Shown one piece after another: positions 43,097 to 50,934 of a DNA stretch of 64,000 nucleotides. The notes beneath the pieces were generated by a model that was not told where the DNA came from, made no database searches, and saw only the letters and a program-made list of their open reading frames with translations. Location: NCBI GenBank assembly GCA_046351395.1, contig JAXLYP010000019.1:62001-126000 (forward strand). The letters are read 5' to 3'. This stretch comes from CAYYKK01 sp046351395. GTDB taxonomy: Bacteria; Myxococcota_A; Polyangia; Polyangiales; Polyangiaceae. Positions within the stretch are counted from its first letter, which is position 1, and each line of letters begins with the position of its first letter. A program made the translations under genes and the position numbers.

Positions 43097-43903
43097 TCAG
43101 CGCTCCCGGCGGAGCTCGATCGCGGCGGCGGGCTCGAGGACGCGGAACGTGAAGCTCTCGGTGATGAAGAGCTCCACGGCCCCCTCGTCCTCTCGGTCGT
43201 ACCCCACGGCGAGATCCTGGCCGACGGTGAGCGCGAAGTCCCCGCCCCGCGTCGACAGGAGGACCGCCGTTTCGTCGAGCGCGGGCGCCCACACGAGGGG
43301 CCCCTCGATGAGCTTGCCGTCGATGCGCTTCAGGATCGGGTAGCCGTCCTCGGACGCGGCCGAGAGCTCGTCGAACGCGGCGGGCCCGAGCGCCATCGCG
43401 TAGGGGCCGCTGATGCCCGCGGCGCGGAGCTGCTCCCGCGCGTGCACCACGGCGCGCGGCCAGTCCGCGGCGGCGCGCACGAGCACGGGCGCGTGCGGGC
43501 TCGACGGGAGGATCCCGCGGATCCCGCCCGGCTCGAAGCCTCGGAAGATCGCGCTGTCCTCCGCGCGCGCGATGCGCTCCGCCGCGCCTCGCACGGCGGT
43601 CAGATCGGGGTCGCTCGCGCCCCTCGCGACGGTGTCGAGGTCCGCGATGCGGAGGCGCATGGGCGCACGCAGCTCGACGATCGGCTGCACCACGCGCACC
43701 CCCGCAGCGACGCCCGGGGCGGCTTCGGGGAGCGCGCGGAGGCGCCCCGTGTTCACGGCGCCGAGGGTCCACCCGTGCGGTCCGTCGAAGTCGACGAGCT
43801 TGCGCGCGGCGAGGTTCAACCGCAGCACGCGCGCCGCCTCCTCGTCGACGAGACCGAACGCCTCCGGGAGGATCGGGGCGATGTCGCGCTTCAGCAGATC
43901 CAT
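43097..43903 (-). CDS. Encapsulin shell protein (family 1)
   Basis: A 268-residue HK97-fold shell protein that self-assembles into a protein nanocompartment. The N-terminus MDLLKRDIAPILPEAFGLVDEE resembles the cargo-binding helix of family 1 encapsulins (linocin M18-like), followed by LNLAARKLVDFDGPHGWTLG, DPDLTAVRGAAERIARAEDS, IFRGFEPGGIRGIL and a C-terminal part including LTVGQDLAVGYDREDEGAVE and ITESFTFRVLEPAAAIEL. The length is typical (264-275). ATG 43903 lies one base after the stop of the encapsulated ferritin gene, so the cargo is translated first and coupled. Together they make an iron-storage compartment. Confidence 0.93.
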   Translation of the reverse strand: MDLLKRDIAPILPEAFGLVDEEAARVLRLNLAARKLVDFDGPHGWTLGAVNTGRLRALPEAAPGVAAGVRVVQPIVELRAPMRLRIADLDTVARGASDPDLTAVRGAAERIARAEDSAIFRGFEPGGIRGILPSSPHAPVLVRAAADWPRAVVHAREQLRAAGISGPYAMALGPAAFDELSAASEDGYPILKRIDGKLIEGPLVWAPALDETAVLLSTRGGDFALTVGQDLAVGYDREDEGAVELFITESFTFRVLEPAAAIELRRER

Positions 43904-43904
43904 G

Positions 43905-44324
43905 TCAGTCCTCCGGTCCTTTCTCGGGCGCCGCCTGCGCCGTTGCGTTCGCCTTGAGGCTTCCGATGGAGGTGGCGCTCCCCCGGCTCGCGCCCCGAGG
44001 CTCGGGGGCGCCGACCTCGCGCGCCTTCTTCGCCCGCTCGATCTCGGTGATCGGCCCGGACTGCAGGAGGTACGTGCGCATGTGATCGTCGAACTCCGGG
44101 AAGTTCCGGCGGATCCACTCGAGCGACATCATGGCGTGCTCGATCTCCTCGTTCCGGTTGTGCACGAGCACGCGCCGGAGCTCGTCGTCGGTGCACGCGT
44201 CCGCGCGCTGTTGGTACCAGTCGACGGCCTCGAGCTCCTCGATCAGGGTCGTGATGCCGCGATGCAGGTTCCGCGTGCGATCGGAGAGGAGCTCGAACGG
44301 CTCGTGGTAGGTGTCGCTACCCAT
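43905..44324 (-). CDS. Encapsulated ferritin-like cargo protein (EncFtn)
   Basis: A 139-residue half-ferritin of two helices that forms ring-shaped decamers and oxidises Fe(II) inside encapsulin. Conserved features: LIEELEAVDWYQQRADACTD (Glu32, Trp36, Tyr37) and HNRNEEIEHAMMSLEWIRRN with Glu59/Glu62/His63, which supply the ferroxidase site. The C-terminal tail after ~105 is flexible and contains SATSIGSLKAN (116-126), a good match to the 'GSLxIGSLK' type encapsulin loading peptide. Nine or more residues (ATAQAAPEKGPED) follow it, so the peptide is not at the very end. ATG 44324 is the start. Confidence 0.93.
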   Translation of the reverse strand: MGSDTYHEPFELLSDRTRNLHRGITTLIEELEAVDWYQQRADACTDDELRRVLVHNRNEEIEHAMMSLEWIRRNFPEFDDHMRTYLLQSGPITEIERAKKAREVGAPEPRGASRGSATSIGSLKANATAQAAPEKGPED

Positions 44325-44662
44325 CGCCGCACGCACTGCACGACCTGGGCCGTGGGAACCTCGGCGATACACGCGGAACTCGAGCGCTCGAGTGTGGCGA
44401 GGATGCGCTTTGTGTGGCTTGGATCTGCGCCGAGCGAGCGCGCACGAACACGGGTCGACCGACCTCGCCTACGACGACGACGTCGGACCGCCGCCTTCAG
44501 GGCTGGGGCGAACGTCCCGTCCCGAGCGATGCGCCCTGCCGCCCCCCCGGCCTCCTCTCCATCGCCGCTCCCGCCGCCCGGGTGTGGGACGGGTGGCGCC
44601 CCTCGAGGTGGGCCAAAGCCCTAGACAAGCGCCCCCTTCTTGACCAGAGTGCTCGTCCCCCA
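44325..44662. other. 338-bp divergent intergenic region upstream of the encapsulin operon
   Basis: This is the longest gene-free stretch. It holds a perfect 16-bp palindrome (44378-44393), a candidate -10 for the encapsulin operon (TATCGC on the minus strand near 44362-44367), and C-rich sequence towards the small ORF at 44663. A plus-strand open frame across 44311-44643 translates to low-complexity Arg/Pro and overlaps the encapsulated ferritin start; I do not consider it a gene. Confidence 0.6.
44378..44393. promoter_or_regulatory. Perfect 16-bp palindrome, candidate operator of the encapsulin operon
   Basis: ACTCGAGCGCTCGAGT is identical to its reverse complement. It lies 54 bp upstream of the encapsulated ferritin start and just upstream of the probable -10, where a repressor dimer could block the promoter. 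It does not resemble a Fur box. Binding partner unknown. Confidence 0.5.
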
Positions 44663-44818
44663 ATGAACCGCGCCGACCGCAAGTCCAAGTCCCTCTCCGC
44701 TCAGATCGAGCTCAAGCAGACCCGCACGCTCAAGCCGAAGGCCGGCAAGAAGCTGAAGCGCTGGAAGAAGGCCCTCGCAGCCGCGCAGCAGCCGGCCGGG
44801 GCCGCGGCCTCCGAGTAG
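44663..44818 (+). CDS. Small basic protein upstream of sucA
   Basis: A 51-residue ORF from ATG 44663. It is strongly basic with many lysines (RADRKSKSLSAQIELKQTRT, LKPKAGKKLKRWKKALAAAQ) and ends in an Ala-rich tail. It could be a nucleic-acid- or ribosome-associated small protein. Evidence that it is real: sensible codon use, a defined start and stop, and no competing gene in this stretch. There is no clear Shine-Dalgarno. It sits 78 bp upstream of sucA, with a hairpin between them. Confidence 0.5.
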   Translation: MNRADRKSKSLSAQIELKQTRTLKPKAGKKLKRWKKALAAAQQPAGAAASE

Positions 44819-44844
44819 CCTTGTCTTGGGGCCGGGCGGACCCT

Positions 44845-44863
44845 CTGCCTTCATCGAAGGCAG
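44845..44863 (+). terminator. 8-bp hairpin in the sucA leader (terminator or attenuator candidate)
   Basis: CTGCCTTC (44845-44852) pairs perfectly with GAAGGCAG (44856-44863) across a 3-nt loop ATC. It lies between the small basic ORF and sucA. The following sequence (CCCGCGCGGCCTTTCC) has only a short T run, so termination would be weak; a leader structure in the sucA transcript is equally possible. Confidence 0.4.
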
Positions 44864-44896
44864 CCCGCGCGGCCTTTCCGAACAAACCGTGAAGCA

Positions 44897-47824
44897 ATGT
44901 CCGAGCTGAACCTCTCCGAGCTGAATTGGGGCCTGAACGCGGGCCTCGTCGAGGAGCTCTTCACGCAGTACCTCGACAACCCGGCGTCCGTCGATCCCAC
45001 CTGGCGGGCCTACTTCGACCAGCAGACCGGCGCGAACCAACAAGCGGGCCGATTCCCCCGCGGGGCGTACGCGAACGGCACGAACGGACACGCGAAGACG
45101 GAGCCGTCCTCGGGTGGCGGCGAGGCTCGGCTCACGGAGGAGATCGAGCGCGCCTTCGAGGCGACGCCGCACGAGCAGCCGGACGAGAGCACGGTGCTCG
45201 CGCGCGCCGCGATCCGCGCGCGGGTGTACCAGCTCCTGAACGCGTACCGCGTGCGCGGACACCTCTACGCCCACCTCGATCCGCTCGGCCAGCGCCCGGC
45301 GGAGCGCGCGGAGCTCGCGCTCTCGAAGTTCAGCCTGAGCGAGGAGGATCTCGATCGGGTGTTCCCCACCGTGGATCTACCGGGTCCGCCGGTGCAGACG
45401 CTGCGCGAGATCATCGATCACCTCGAGGAGACGTATTGCCGATCGATCGGCGTCGAGTTCACGCACATCGAGGATCTCGAGGCGCGCAATTGGCTCCAGG
45501 AGCGCATGGAGTCGTCGAAGAACCGGGTCGCGCTCTCGCGCGAGCACCAGGCGCGCATCCTCGCGAAGCTCACCGAGGCGGAGGTCTTCGAACAGTTCGT
45601 CCACGGCAGCTACGGCGCCGGGACGAAGCGGTTCTCCCTCGAGGGAGCCGAGAGCATGATGCCCCTGCTCGACCTCCTGATCGAGCGCGCGGGCGAGCAC
45701 CACGTGGAGGAAATCGTCCTCGGGATGGCGCACCGCGGGCGCCTGAACGTGCTCGTCAACATCATGAACAAGAACCTCCGCGAGATCTTCGCGGCGTTCG
45801 AGGACACGGATCCGCAGGCCCACCTCGGCGGCGGGGACGTGAAGTATCACCTCGGGTACTCGACCGATCGCCTCACGGAGCTCTCCTTCGGGGGCGCGGG
45901 CGCGGGCAACCGCGTGCACCTCACGCTCACGTTCAACCCGAGCCACCTCGAGTTCGTGAACCCCGTCGTCGAGGGCCGCGTCCGCGCGAAGCAGGATCGG
46001 CGCGGGGACGACGAAGGCTCGCGCGTGATGCCCTTGCTCATCCACGGAGACGCGGCGTTCATCGGCCAAGGCGTCGTCGCCGAGACGCTGAACCTCGTGA
46101 ACCTCGCGGGGTACAAGACGGGCGGGACGATCCACCTCATCGTGAACAACCAGATCGGGTTCACGACGGATCCGAGCGAGTCGCGCTCGACGCGGTACGC
46201 GAGCGACATCACGCGGATGCTGAAGGTGCCCGTGTTCCACGTGAACGGCGAGGATCCCGAGGCGGTCGCGCAGGTCGCGCTCCTCGCGATCGACTACCGG
46301 CAGCGCTTCAAGCAGGACGTCGTGATCGACATGTACTGCTACCGGAAATACGGCCACAACGAGGGGGACGAGCCCCGGTACACGCAGCCGCGGATGTACC
46401 AAAAGATCGACCAGAAGCCGACGGTCCGAAAGATCTACGTGGAGGAGCTCGTGAAGCTCGGGCACCTCACGGTCGAGGAGGCGGACGCGATGGTGCAGCG
46501 CCGCCGGGACGCGCTCTCGAGCGCGTTCACCGAGGTGAAGACGAACGGGTTCACGCCGGGCAAGTACTCGATGGGCGGCGTGTGGAAGCCGTACAAGGGC
46601 GGCCCCGACACGGCGACGCCGAAGGCCGACACCGCGGTCTCGCGCGACAAGCTGATCACGCTCTCCGAGAAGCTCCTCGCGTTCCCGGAGGGGTTCAAGC
46701 CGCACCCGAAGGTGCTCCCGACGCTCAAACAGCGGCACGAGAAGCTCGTCTCGGGCGAGCCGTTCGATTGGGGCACCGCGGAGGCGCTCGCGTTCGCGAC
46801 GCTCCTCGACGAGGGCGCGCCCGTGCGCCTCTCCGGGCAGGACGTTCGGCGCGGCACGTTCAGCCACCGCCACTGCGTCCTCTTCGACGCGGAGACGGGC
46901 AAACCGTTCGCGCCCCTCAGCGCGGTCTGCCAGGGAGAGGCGCGGTTCGAGGCGCACAACAGCCCGCTCAGCGAGGCGGGCGTGCTCGGCTTCGAGTTCG
47001 GCTACAGCCTCGACTACCCCGACGGGCTCGTGATTTGGGAGGCGCAGTTCGGCGACTTCCTGAACGGCGCGCAGGTGATCGTCGATCAGTTCATCACGTC
47101 CTGCGAGGACAAGTGGCACCGCCTGAGCGGGCTCGTGCTGCTGTTGCCGCACGGCTACGAGGGACAGGGGCCCGAACACTCGAGCGCGCGGCTCGAGCGG
47201 TTCCTCCAGAACTGCGCCGAGGACAACATCCAGGTCGTGAACCTGACGACGCCGGCGCAGCTGTTCCACGCGCTCCGGCGCCAGATCGTGCGGCCGTGGC
47301 GCAAGCCCCTCGTGGTGATGACGCCGAAGAGCCTGCTGCGCGTCGCGGCGACGTCGAAGGGCCCGCACCGGCCGGTGTCGACGATCGACGATCTCGCGAG
47401 CGGCGGCTTCCAGAACGTGATCGGCGACACGGCGGGCATCGACCCGAAGGACGTGAAGAAGGTCATCCTCACGACGGGCAAGGTCTACTACGACCTCGCG
47501 CTCGAGCGCGAAGCGCGCGGGATCAAGGACACGGCGATCCTCCGCGTCGAGCAGCTCTACCCGCTCGGCGAGGAGCTCCGCGCGGCCCTCGAGCCCTACG
47601 TCGCGTCGAACCCGCGCTTCATCTGGGCGCAGGAGGAGCCGGAGAACTTCGGCGCGTGGTACTTCATGAACGCCTTCATGAAGAAGAACGCCGCTGCGTT
47701 CCTCGGAGGCGCGAGCCGCCAGCTCGAGTTCGTGGGGCGGTTCGAGAGCGCGAGCCCGGCGACCGGGTCGCGCGCGAGCCACCTCCTCGAGCAGAAGAAG
47801 CTGCTCGACGAAGCGTTCGGCTGA
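44897..47824 (+). CDS. sucA: 2-oxoglutarate dehydrogenase E1 component
   Basis: The thiamine-diphosphate decarboxylase of the 2-oxoglutarate dehydrogenase complex in the TCA cycle. The 975-residue length is typical. The short N-terminal E2-binding segment reads LVEELFTQYLDNPASVDPTW; after a variable Gly/Ser linker the catalytic core shows EIVLGMAHRGRLNVLVNIMN (~273-292), FNPSHLEFVNPVVEGRVRAK, and the ThDP motif from HGDAAFIGQG to IVNNQIGFTTDPSESRSTRY (~383-436). The C-terminal part has GVLGFEFGYSLDYP and HGYEGQGPEHSSARLERFLQ. No fused acyltransferase domain as in actinobacterial Kgd. The E2 gene sucB is not adjacent; a thioesterase gene follows instead. Confidence 0.95.
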   Translation: MSELNLSELNWGLNAGLVEELFTQYLDNPASVDPTWRAYFDQQTGANQQAGRFPRGAYANGTNGHAKTEPSSGGGEARLTEEIERAFEATPHEQPDESTVLARAAIRARVYQLLNAYRVRGHLYAHLDPLGQRPAERAELALSKFSLSEEDLDRVFPTVDLPGPPVQTLREIIDHLEETYCRSIGVEFTHIEDLEARNWLQERMESSKNRVALSREHQARILAKLTEAEVFEQFVHGSYGAGTKRFSLEGAESMMPLLDLLIERAGEHHVEEIVLGMAHRGRLNVLVNIMNKNLREIFAAFEDTDPQAHLGGGDVKYHLGYSTDRLTELSFGGAGAGNRVHLTLTFNPSHLEFVNPVVEGRVRAKQDRRGDDEGSRVMPLLIHGDAAFIGQGVVAETLNLVNLAGYKTGGTIHLIVNNQIGFTTDPSESRSTRYASDITRMLKVPVFHVNGEDPEAVAQVALLAIDYRQRFKQDVVIDMYCYRKYGHNEGDEPRYTQPRMYQKIDQKPTVRKIYVEELVKLGHLTVEEADAMVQRRRDALSSAFTEVKTNGFTPGKYSMGGVWKPYKGGPDTATPKADTAVSRDKLITLSEKLLAFPEGFKPHPKVLPTLKQRHEKLVSGEPFDWGTAEALAFATLLDEGAPVRLSGQDVRRGTFSHRHCVLFDAETGKPFAPLSAVCQGEARFEAHNSPLSEAGVLGFEFGYSLDYPDGLVIWEAQFGDFLNGAQVIVDQFITSCEDKWHRLSGLVLLLPHGYEGQGPEHSSARLERFLQNCAEDNIQVVNLTTPAQLFHALRRQIVRPWRKPLVVMTPKSLLRVAATSKGPHRPVSTIDDLASGGFQNVIGDTAGIDPKDVKKVILTTGKVYYDLALEREARGIKDTAILRVEQLYPLGEELRAALEPYVASNPRFIWAQEEPENFGAWYFMNAFMKKNAAAFLGGASRQLEFVGRFESASPATGSRASHLLEQKKLLDEAFG

Positions 47825-47835
47825 GGGAGCGCTCG

Positions 47836-48300
47836 GTGAGCGCGCTGTCCCTCCAGGAGCAGTACGCGGCGAAGAGCATCTGCTTCGGCTGTGGCCCCGC
47901 GAACGCGCAGGGGCTGCAGCTCCGGAGCTTCGCGGACGGGGACAGTGTGATCGCGACGTTCGTCCCCGCGCCTCATCACCACGCGTTCCCCGGCGTGTTG
48001 AACGGCGGGATCATCGGCGCGCTGCTCGACTGCCACTCCAACTGGGCCGCGTGCTGGCATCTCATGGTCGCGGGCGGGCTCGGGGCGCCGCCGTGCACGG
48101 TGACCGCTGATTTTCACGTGAGGTTGAAGCGGCCGACCCCGATGGCGGAGGTGCGGCTCGTCGCGAAGGTGGCGAGCCACGAGGCCGACCGCGCGCTCGT
48201 CGAGGCCGCGCTGGAAGGCTCGAACGGGAAGATTTGCGCGACGTGCACCGGCACGTTCGTCGCGGTGAAAGAAGACCACCCGGCCTACCATCGCTGGTAA
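47836..48300 (+). CDS. Hotdog-fold thioesterase (PaaI-like)
   Basis: A 154-residue hotdog domain protein of the acyl-CoA thioesterase superfamily. The key region is HHAFPGVLNGGIIGALLDCH, in which G-V-x-N/H-G-G-x-x-x-x-L-x-D is the family motif (the Asn replaces the more common His), followed by TADFHVRLKRPTPM and VRLVAKVASHEADRALVEAA. An N-terminal Cys pair (CFGCGPANAQGL) also occurs in relatives. GTG 47836 has GAGGGAG upstream and lies 11 bp after sucA, suggesting co-transcription. The substrate is unknown; position beside sucA might hint at hydrolysis of a CoA ester, though this is weak. Confidence 0.8.
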   Translation: MSALSLQEQYAAKSICFGCGPANAQGLQLRSFADGDSVIATFVPAPHHHAFPGVLNGGIIGALLDCHSNWAACWHLMVAGGLGAPPCTVTADFHVRLKRPTPMAEVRLVAKVASHEADRALVEAALEGSNGKICATCTGTFVAVKEDHPAYHRW

Positions 48301-48354
48301 CCTCGCCCGCGCCGTGCGGCCCGAAGGTCGACACGCGAGACCGGGAGAGGCACG

Positions 48355-49842
48355 TTGAGCGACAGTTCCGCAGAGCCGCCGAAGTCCACCGATCAGGACC
48401 GCCCCGTTCCCATCACGGGGTTCGAGCGGCGGTTCAAGCACCCCATCGGCCTCGTCATCCTGTTCTTCGCCGAGATGTGGGAGCGCTTCTCCTACTACGG
48501 CATGCGCGGCCTCCTGCGCCTCTACATGGCGAACTACCTGTTCAGCCACGCGCGCGAGGTGGTGCAGGGTTGTTCGGGAGCGAACCCGCCGTGCGGCCAC
48601 GCGCCCGGTGAGCCGGAGCTCGTGATGGGCTGGCGCTTCCTCCAGGGGCTGCTCCCGACGAGCCCCGGCGAGCAGGCGTCGGTCCTCTATGGTTGGTACA
48701 CGGGCCTCGTCTACCTCACGCCGTTCTTCGGCGGCATCATCGCCGACCGGTTCATCGGGCAGCGCAAGAGCGTGTACATCGGCGGCGCGTTGATGGCGGT
48801 CGGCCACTTCGTGATGGCGCTCGAGAACTCGTTCTTCCTCGCGCTCATCCTGCTGATCCTCGGCAACGGTTTCTTCAAGCCGAACATCTCGACGCAGGTC
48901 GGCAACCTCTACAAGGACGGCGATCCGCGGCGCGACGGCGCGTTCACGATCTTCTACATGGGGATCAACCTCGGCGCGTTCCTCTGCAGCTTCGTCTGCG
49001 GAACGCTCGCCGCGGTGTACGGCTGGCACTACGGGTTCGGCGCCGCGGGCGTCGGCATGGTGCTCGGCTTGATCGTGTACCTGCTCGGGCAGAAGCACCT
49101 CGCGCCGGACAACGTGATGAAGAAGGCCGCGGCGGCCGCCGGTGGCGCGGGCAAAGCGCTCGGCGCACCGGCGCCGGCGGACGAGAAGCAGCCGGTCACG
49201 AAGGAAGAGTGGCGCCGCATCGGCGCGCTCATCGCGCTCTTCACGCTGAACATCATCTTCTGGATGGTCTACGAGCAGCAGGGCAACTCGATGCAGGAGT
49301 GGGCGGACAAGCAGACCGTCTGGCCAAAGATCGGGAGCTTCCAGGTCCCGAGCACGTGGTTCCAGTCGTTCAACCCGTTCATCATCTTCATCTTCGGCAT
49401 CCCGCTCGACATGTTCTGGGCGTGGCAGGCGAAGCGCGGCAAGGAGCCGACGAGCGTCTCCAAGATGGCGATCGGGTGCGCCCTGCTCGGGCTCTCGTTC
49501 ATCATCATGGTGATCGGCGCCCGCGTGATTGGCGAGGGGAAGGGCAGCCTGCTCTGGCCTCTCGGCTGCACGTTCATCATCACGATCGGCGAGCTCTACC
49601 TCTCGCCCATCGGCCTCTCCCTCGTGACGAAGGTCGCGCCGAAGCGGCTCGTGTCGATGATGATGGGCCTCTGGCTCGGCTCGAGCTTCCTCGGGAACCT
49701 CGGCGCGGGGTACATCGGCGTGCTCTACGAGCGCTGGTCGCACGAGGCGTTCTTCACGCTGCTGAGCGCCCTCGGCCTCGCGGCCGCTGCAGCGATGTGG
49801 GCCTTCAACCGTCCGCTGAAGAAGGTGATCGGCAATGCGTGA
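48355..49842 (+). CDS. POT/PTR family proton-dependent oligopeptide transporter
   Basis: A 495-residue inner-membrane transporter with 12 or more TM helices. The N-terminal helix carries the E-x-x-E-R-F-x-Y-Y proton-coupling motif (FAEMWERFSYYGMRGLLRLY, ~39-58), then the PTR2 signatures GWYTGLVYLTPFFGGIIADR and FTIFYMGINLGAFLCSFVCG. It takes up di- and tripeptides with protons. A hydrophilic loop of about 35 residues (~255-285) separates the two halves. The TTG start at 48355 is preceded by GGGAGAGGC. Its stop overlaps the following lipoprotein gene by 8 bp. Confidence 0.92.
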   Translation: MSDSSAEPPKSTDQDRPVPITGFERRFKHPIGLVILFFAEMWERFSYYGMRGLLRLYMANYLFSHAREVVQGCSGANPPCGHAPGEPELVMGWRFLQGLLPTSPGEQASVLYGWYTGLVYLTPFFGGIIADRFIGQRKSVYIGGALMAVGHFVMALENSFFLALILLILGNGFFKPNISTQVGNLYKDGDPRRDGAFTIFYMGINLGAFLCSFVCGTLAAVYGWHYGFGAAGVGMVLGLIVYLLGQKHLAPDNVMKKAAAAAGGAGKALGAPAPADEKQPVTKEEWRRIGALIALFTLNIIFWMVYEQQGNSMQEWADKQTVWPKIGSFQVPSTWFQSFNPFIIFIFGIPLDMFWAWQAKRGKEPTSVSKMAIGCALLGLSFIIMVIGARVIGEGKGSLLWPLGCTFIITIGELYLSPIGLSLVTKVAPKRLVSMMMGLWLGSSFLGNLGAGYIGVLYERWSHEAFFTLLSALGLAAAAAMWAFNRPLKKVIGNA

Positions 49843-50923
49843 CCACGGCAGGCGACGGCACGAGCTCCCGGCCCTCCTCCTCGCGACCGCGGCGGTGTGC
49901 GTGGGCTGCAAGGACCCGAAGTACAACTTCGCCGATGACGTCCGCATCCAGTTCGTCGCGGACGGGCCGGACGGCACCGAGAAGGTGACCTCGATCAAGG
50001 CGGAGCTCGGCTGCGAAGGCGCCCACAAGGCGAACGAATCGGACAAGGAGAAGAAGGCGCGCGAGGACGACATCCCGAAGTCCGTCACGGGCAAGGCCTG
50101 GCTCGATCAGGTCTGCTCCTTCGCGGACGCGTTCGACGCGGCGGAGCCGTTCTCGACGTGGCCCGAAGGCAAGGCGACGTGGGCCGGGATCCGCATCTGC
50201 CACGACCAGTATCACCGCGTGATGAAGCAGACCGGCGAGGATCCCAACAAGGAGGACGACCTCTCGGACGCGTTCGGTCACGCGGCACGCGTCGAGCTCG
50301 CGACGGGCCCTGGAAAGAAGCTCTGGGACGGAGCGCCGGACGTCCCGGCGGATCGCGTGCTGGGCATCAACTTCACGATGACCGAGCTCTCGTTCAAATA
50401 CACGAAGGAGAAGGTCGACCAGGCGAAGGCGTTCTTCGCGGCGCTCGAAGCGGGGCAGCCGGCGGACATCGAGCCACTTCGGACGGACGAGTCGAAGGAC
50501 GATCGGGCGACGTGGGACAGCATCGACAAGGTGGTGCAGACGCACAACATCCCGGGGATCCTCGCCCGATCCGACGGCAAGAGCGTGCTCGCGTACCCCG
50601 TCTTGGGAGTCGTCGAGGGCGCTCCGTCGGCGACACACTACCTCCGACAATCGAGCGTCGACGGTCAGACCGTCATGTGGGTGCTGACGCGCGAGCCCTC
50701 CGCGTGCATCGCTCGCCTCGTTCAGCAGGGCGGCCCCGCGCCCGCTCCGCCGAAGCCACCGCCGAGCACCTCGGCGCCCCCTCCAGCAAGCGCCTCCGCG
50801 GCGCCTGCCGAGCCCGCGGCGAGCGCATCGGCGGCGCCCTCGGCGGGCGCATCGGCGGCGCCCTCGGCGAGCGCATTCGCGGCGCCCTCGGCGAGCGCCG
50901 CGCCATCGGCCTCACCGAAGTAG
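49835..50923 (+). CDS. Hypothetical lipoprotein with Ala/Ser/Pro tail
   Basis: A 362-residue lipoprotein. The leader (LPALLLATAAVCVGC) ends in a lipobox VCVGC with Cys25. The mature part is a charged globular domain (~30-285; IQFVADGPDGTEKVTSIKAE, SVTGKAWLDQVCSFADAFDA, MTELSFKYTKEKVDQAKAFF) with Cys residues at C59, C94 and C126 or nearby, not a recognised family. The last ~75 residues are low-complexity Ala/Ser/Pro, encoded partly by a 24-bp tandem repeat. ATG 49835 overlaps the peptide transporter stop by 8 bp, so it may work with it, e.g. as a peptide-binding envelope protein; this is inference. Confidence 0.75.
   Translation: MRDHGRRRHELPALLLATAAVCVGCKDPKYNFADDVRIQFVADGPDGTEKVTSIKAELGCEGAHKANESDKEKKAREDDIPKSVTGKAWLDQVCSFADAFDAAEPFSTWPEGKATWAGIRICHDQYHRVMKQTGEDPNKEDDLSDAFGHAARVELATGPGKKLWDGAPDVPADRVLGINFTMTELSFKYTKEKVDQAKAFFAALEAGQPADIEPLRTDESKDDRATWDSIDKVVQTHNIPGILARSDGKSVLAYPVLGVVEGAPSATHYLRQSSVDGQTVMWVLTREPSACIARLVQQGGPAPAPPKPPPSTSAPPPASASAAPAEPAASASAAPSAGASAAPSASAFAAPSASAAPSASPK
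50825..50896 (+). repeat. 24-bp tandem repeat (three copies) encoding Ala/Ser/Pro
   Basis: Units at 50825-50848, 50849-50872 and 50873-50896 are near identical (start GCATCGGCGGCGCCCTCGGC), each encoding eight residues of the ASAAPSAG/ASAAPSAS type. A more diverged unit precedes them. The in-frame unit length means copy number can change without breaking the lipoprotein. Confidence 0.85.
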
Positions 50924-50934
50924 CGAGGTCGAGG

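Noticed and set aside
44311..44643. A 110-codon plus-strand frame between encapsulin and the small basic ORF
   Set aside because: It overlaps the encapsulated ferritin start in antisense, has Arg/Pro-rich shadow composition and no ribosome binding site.
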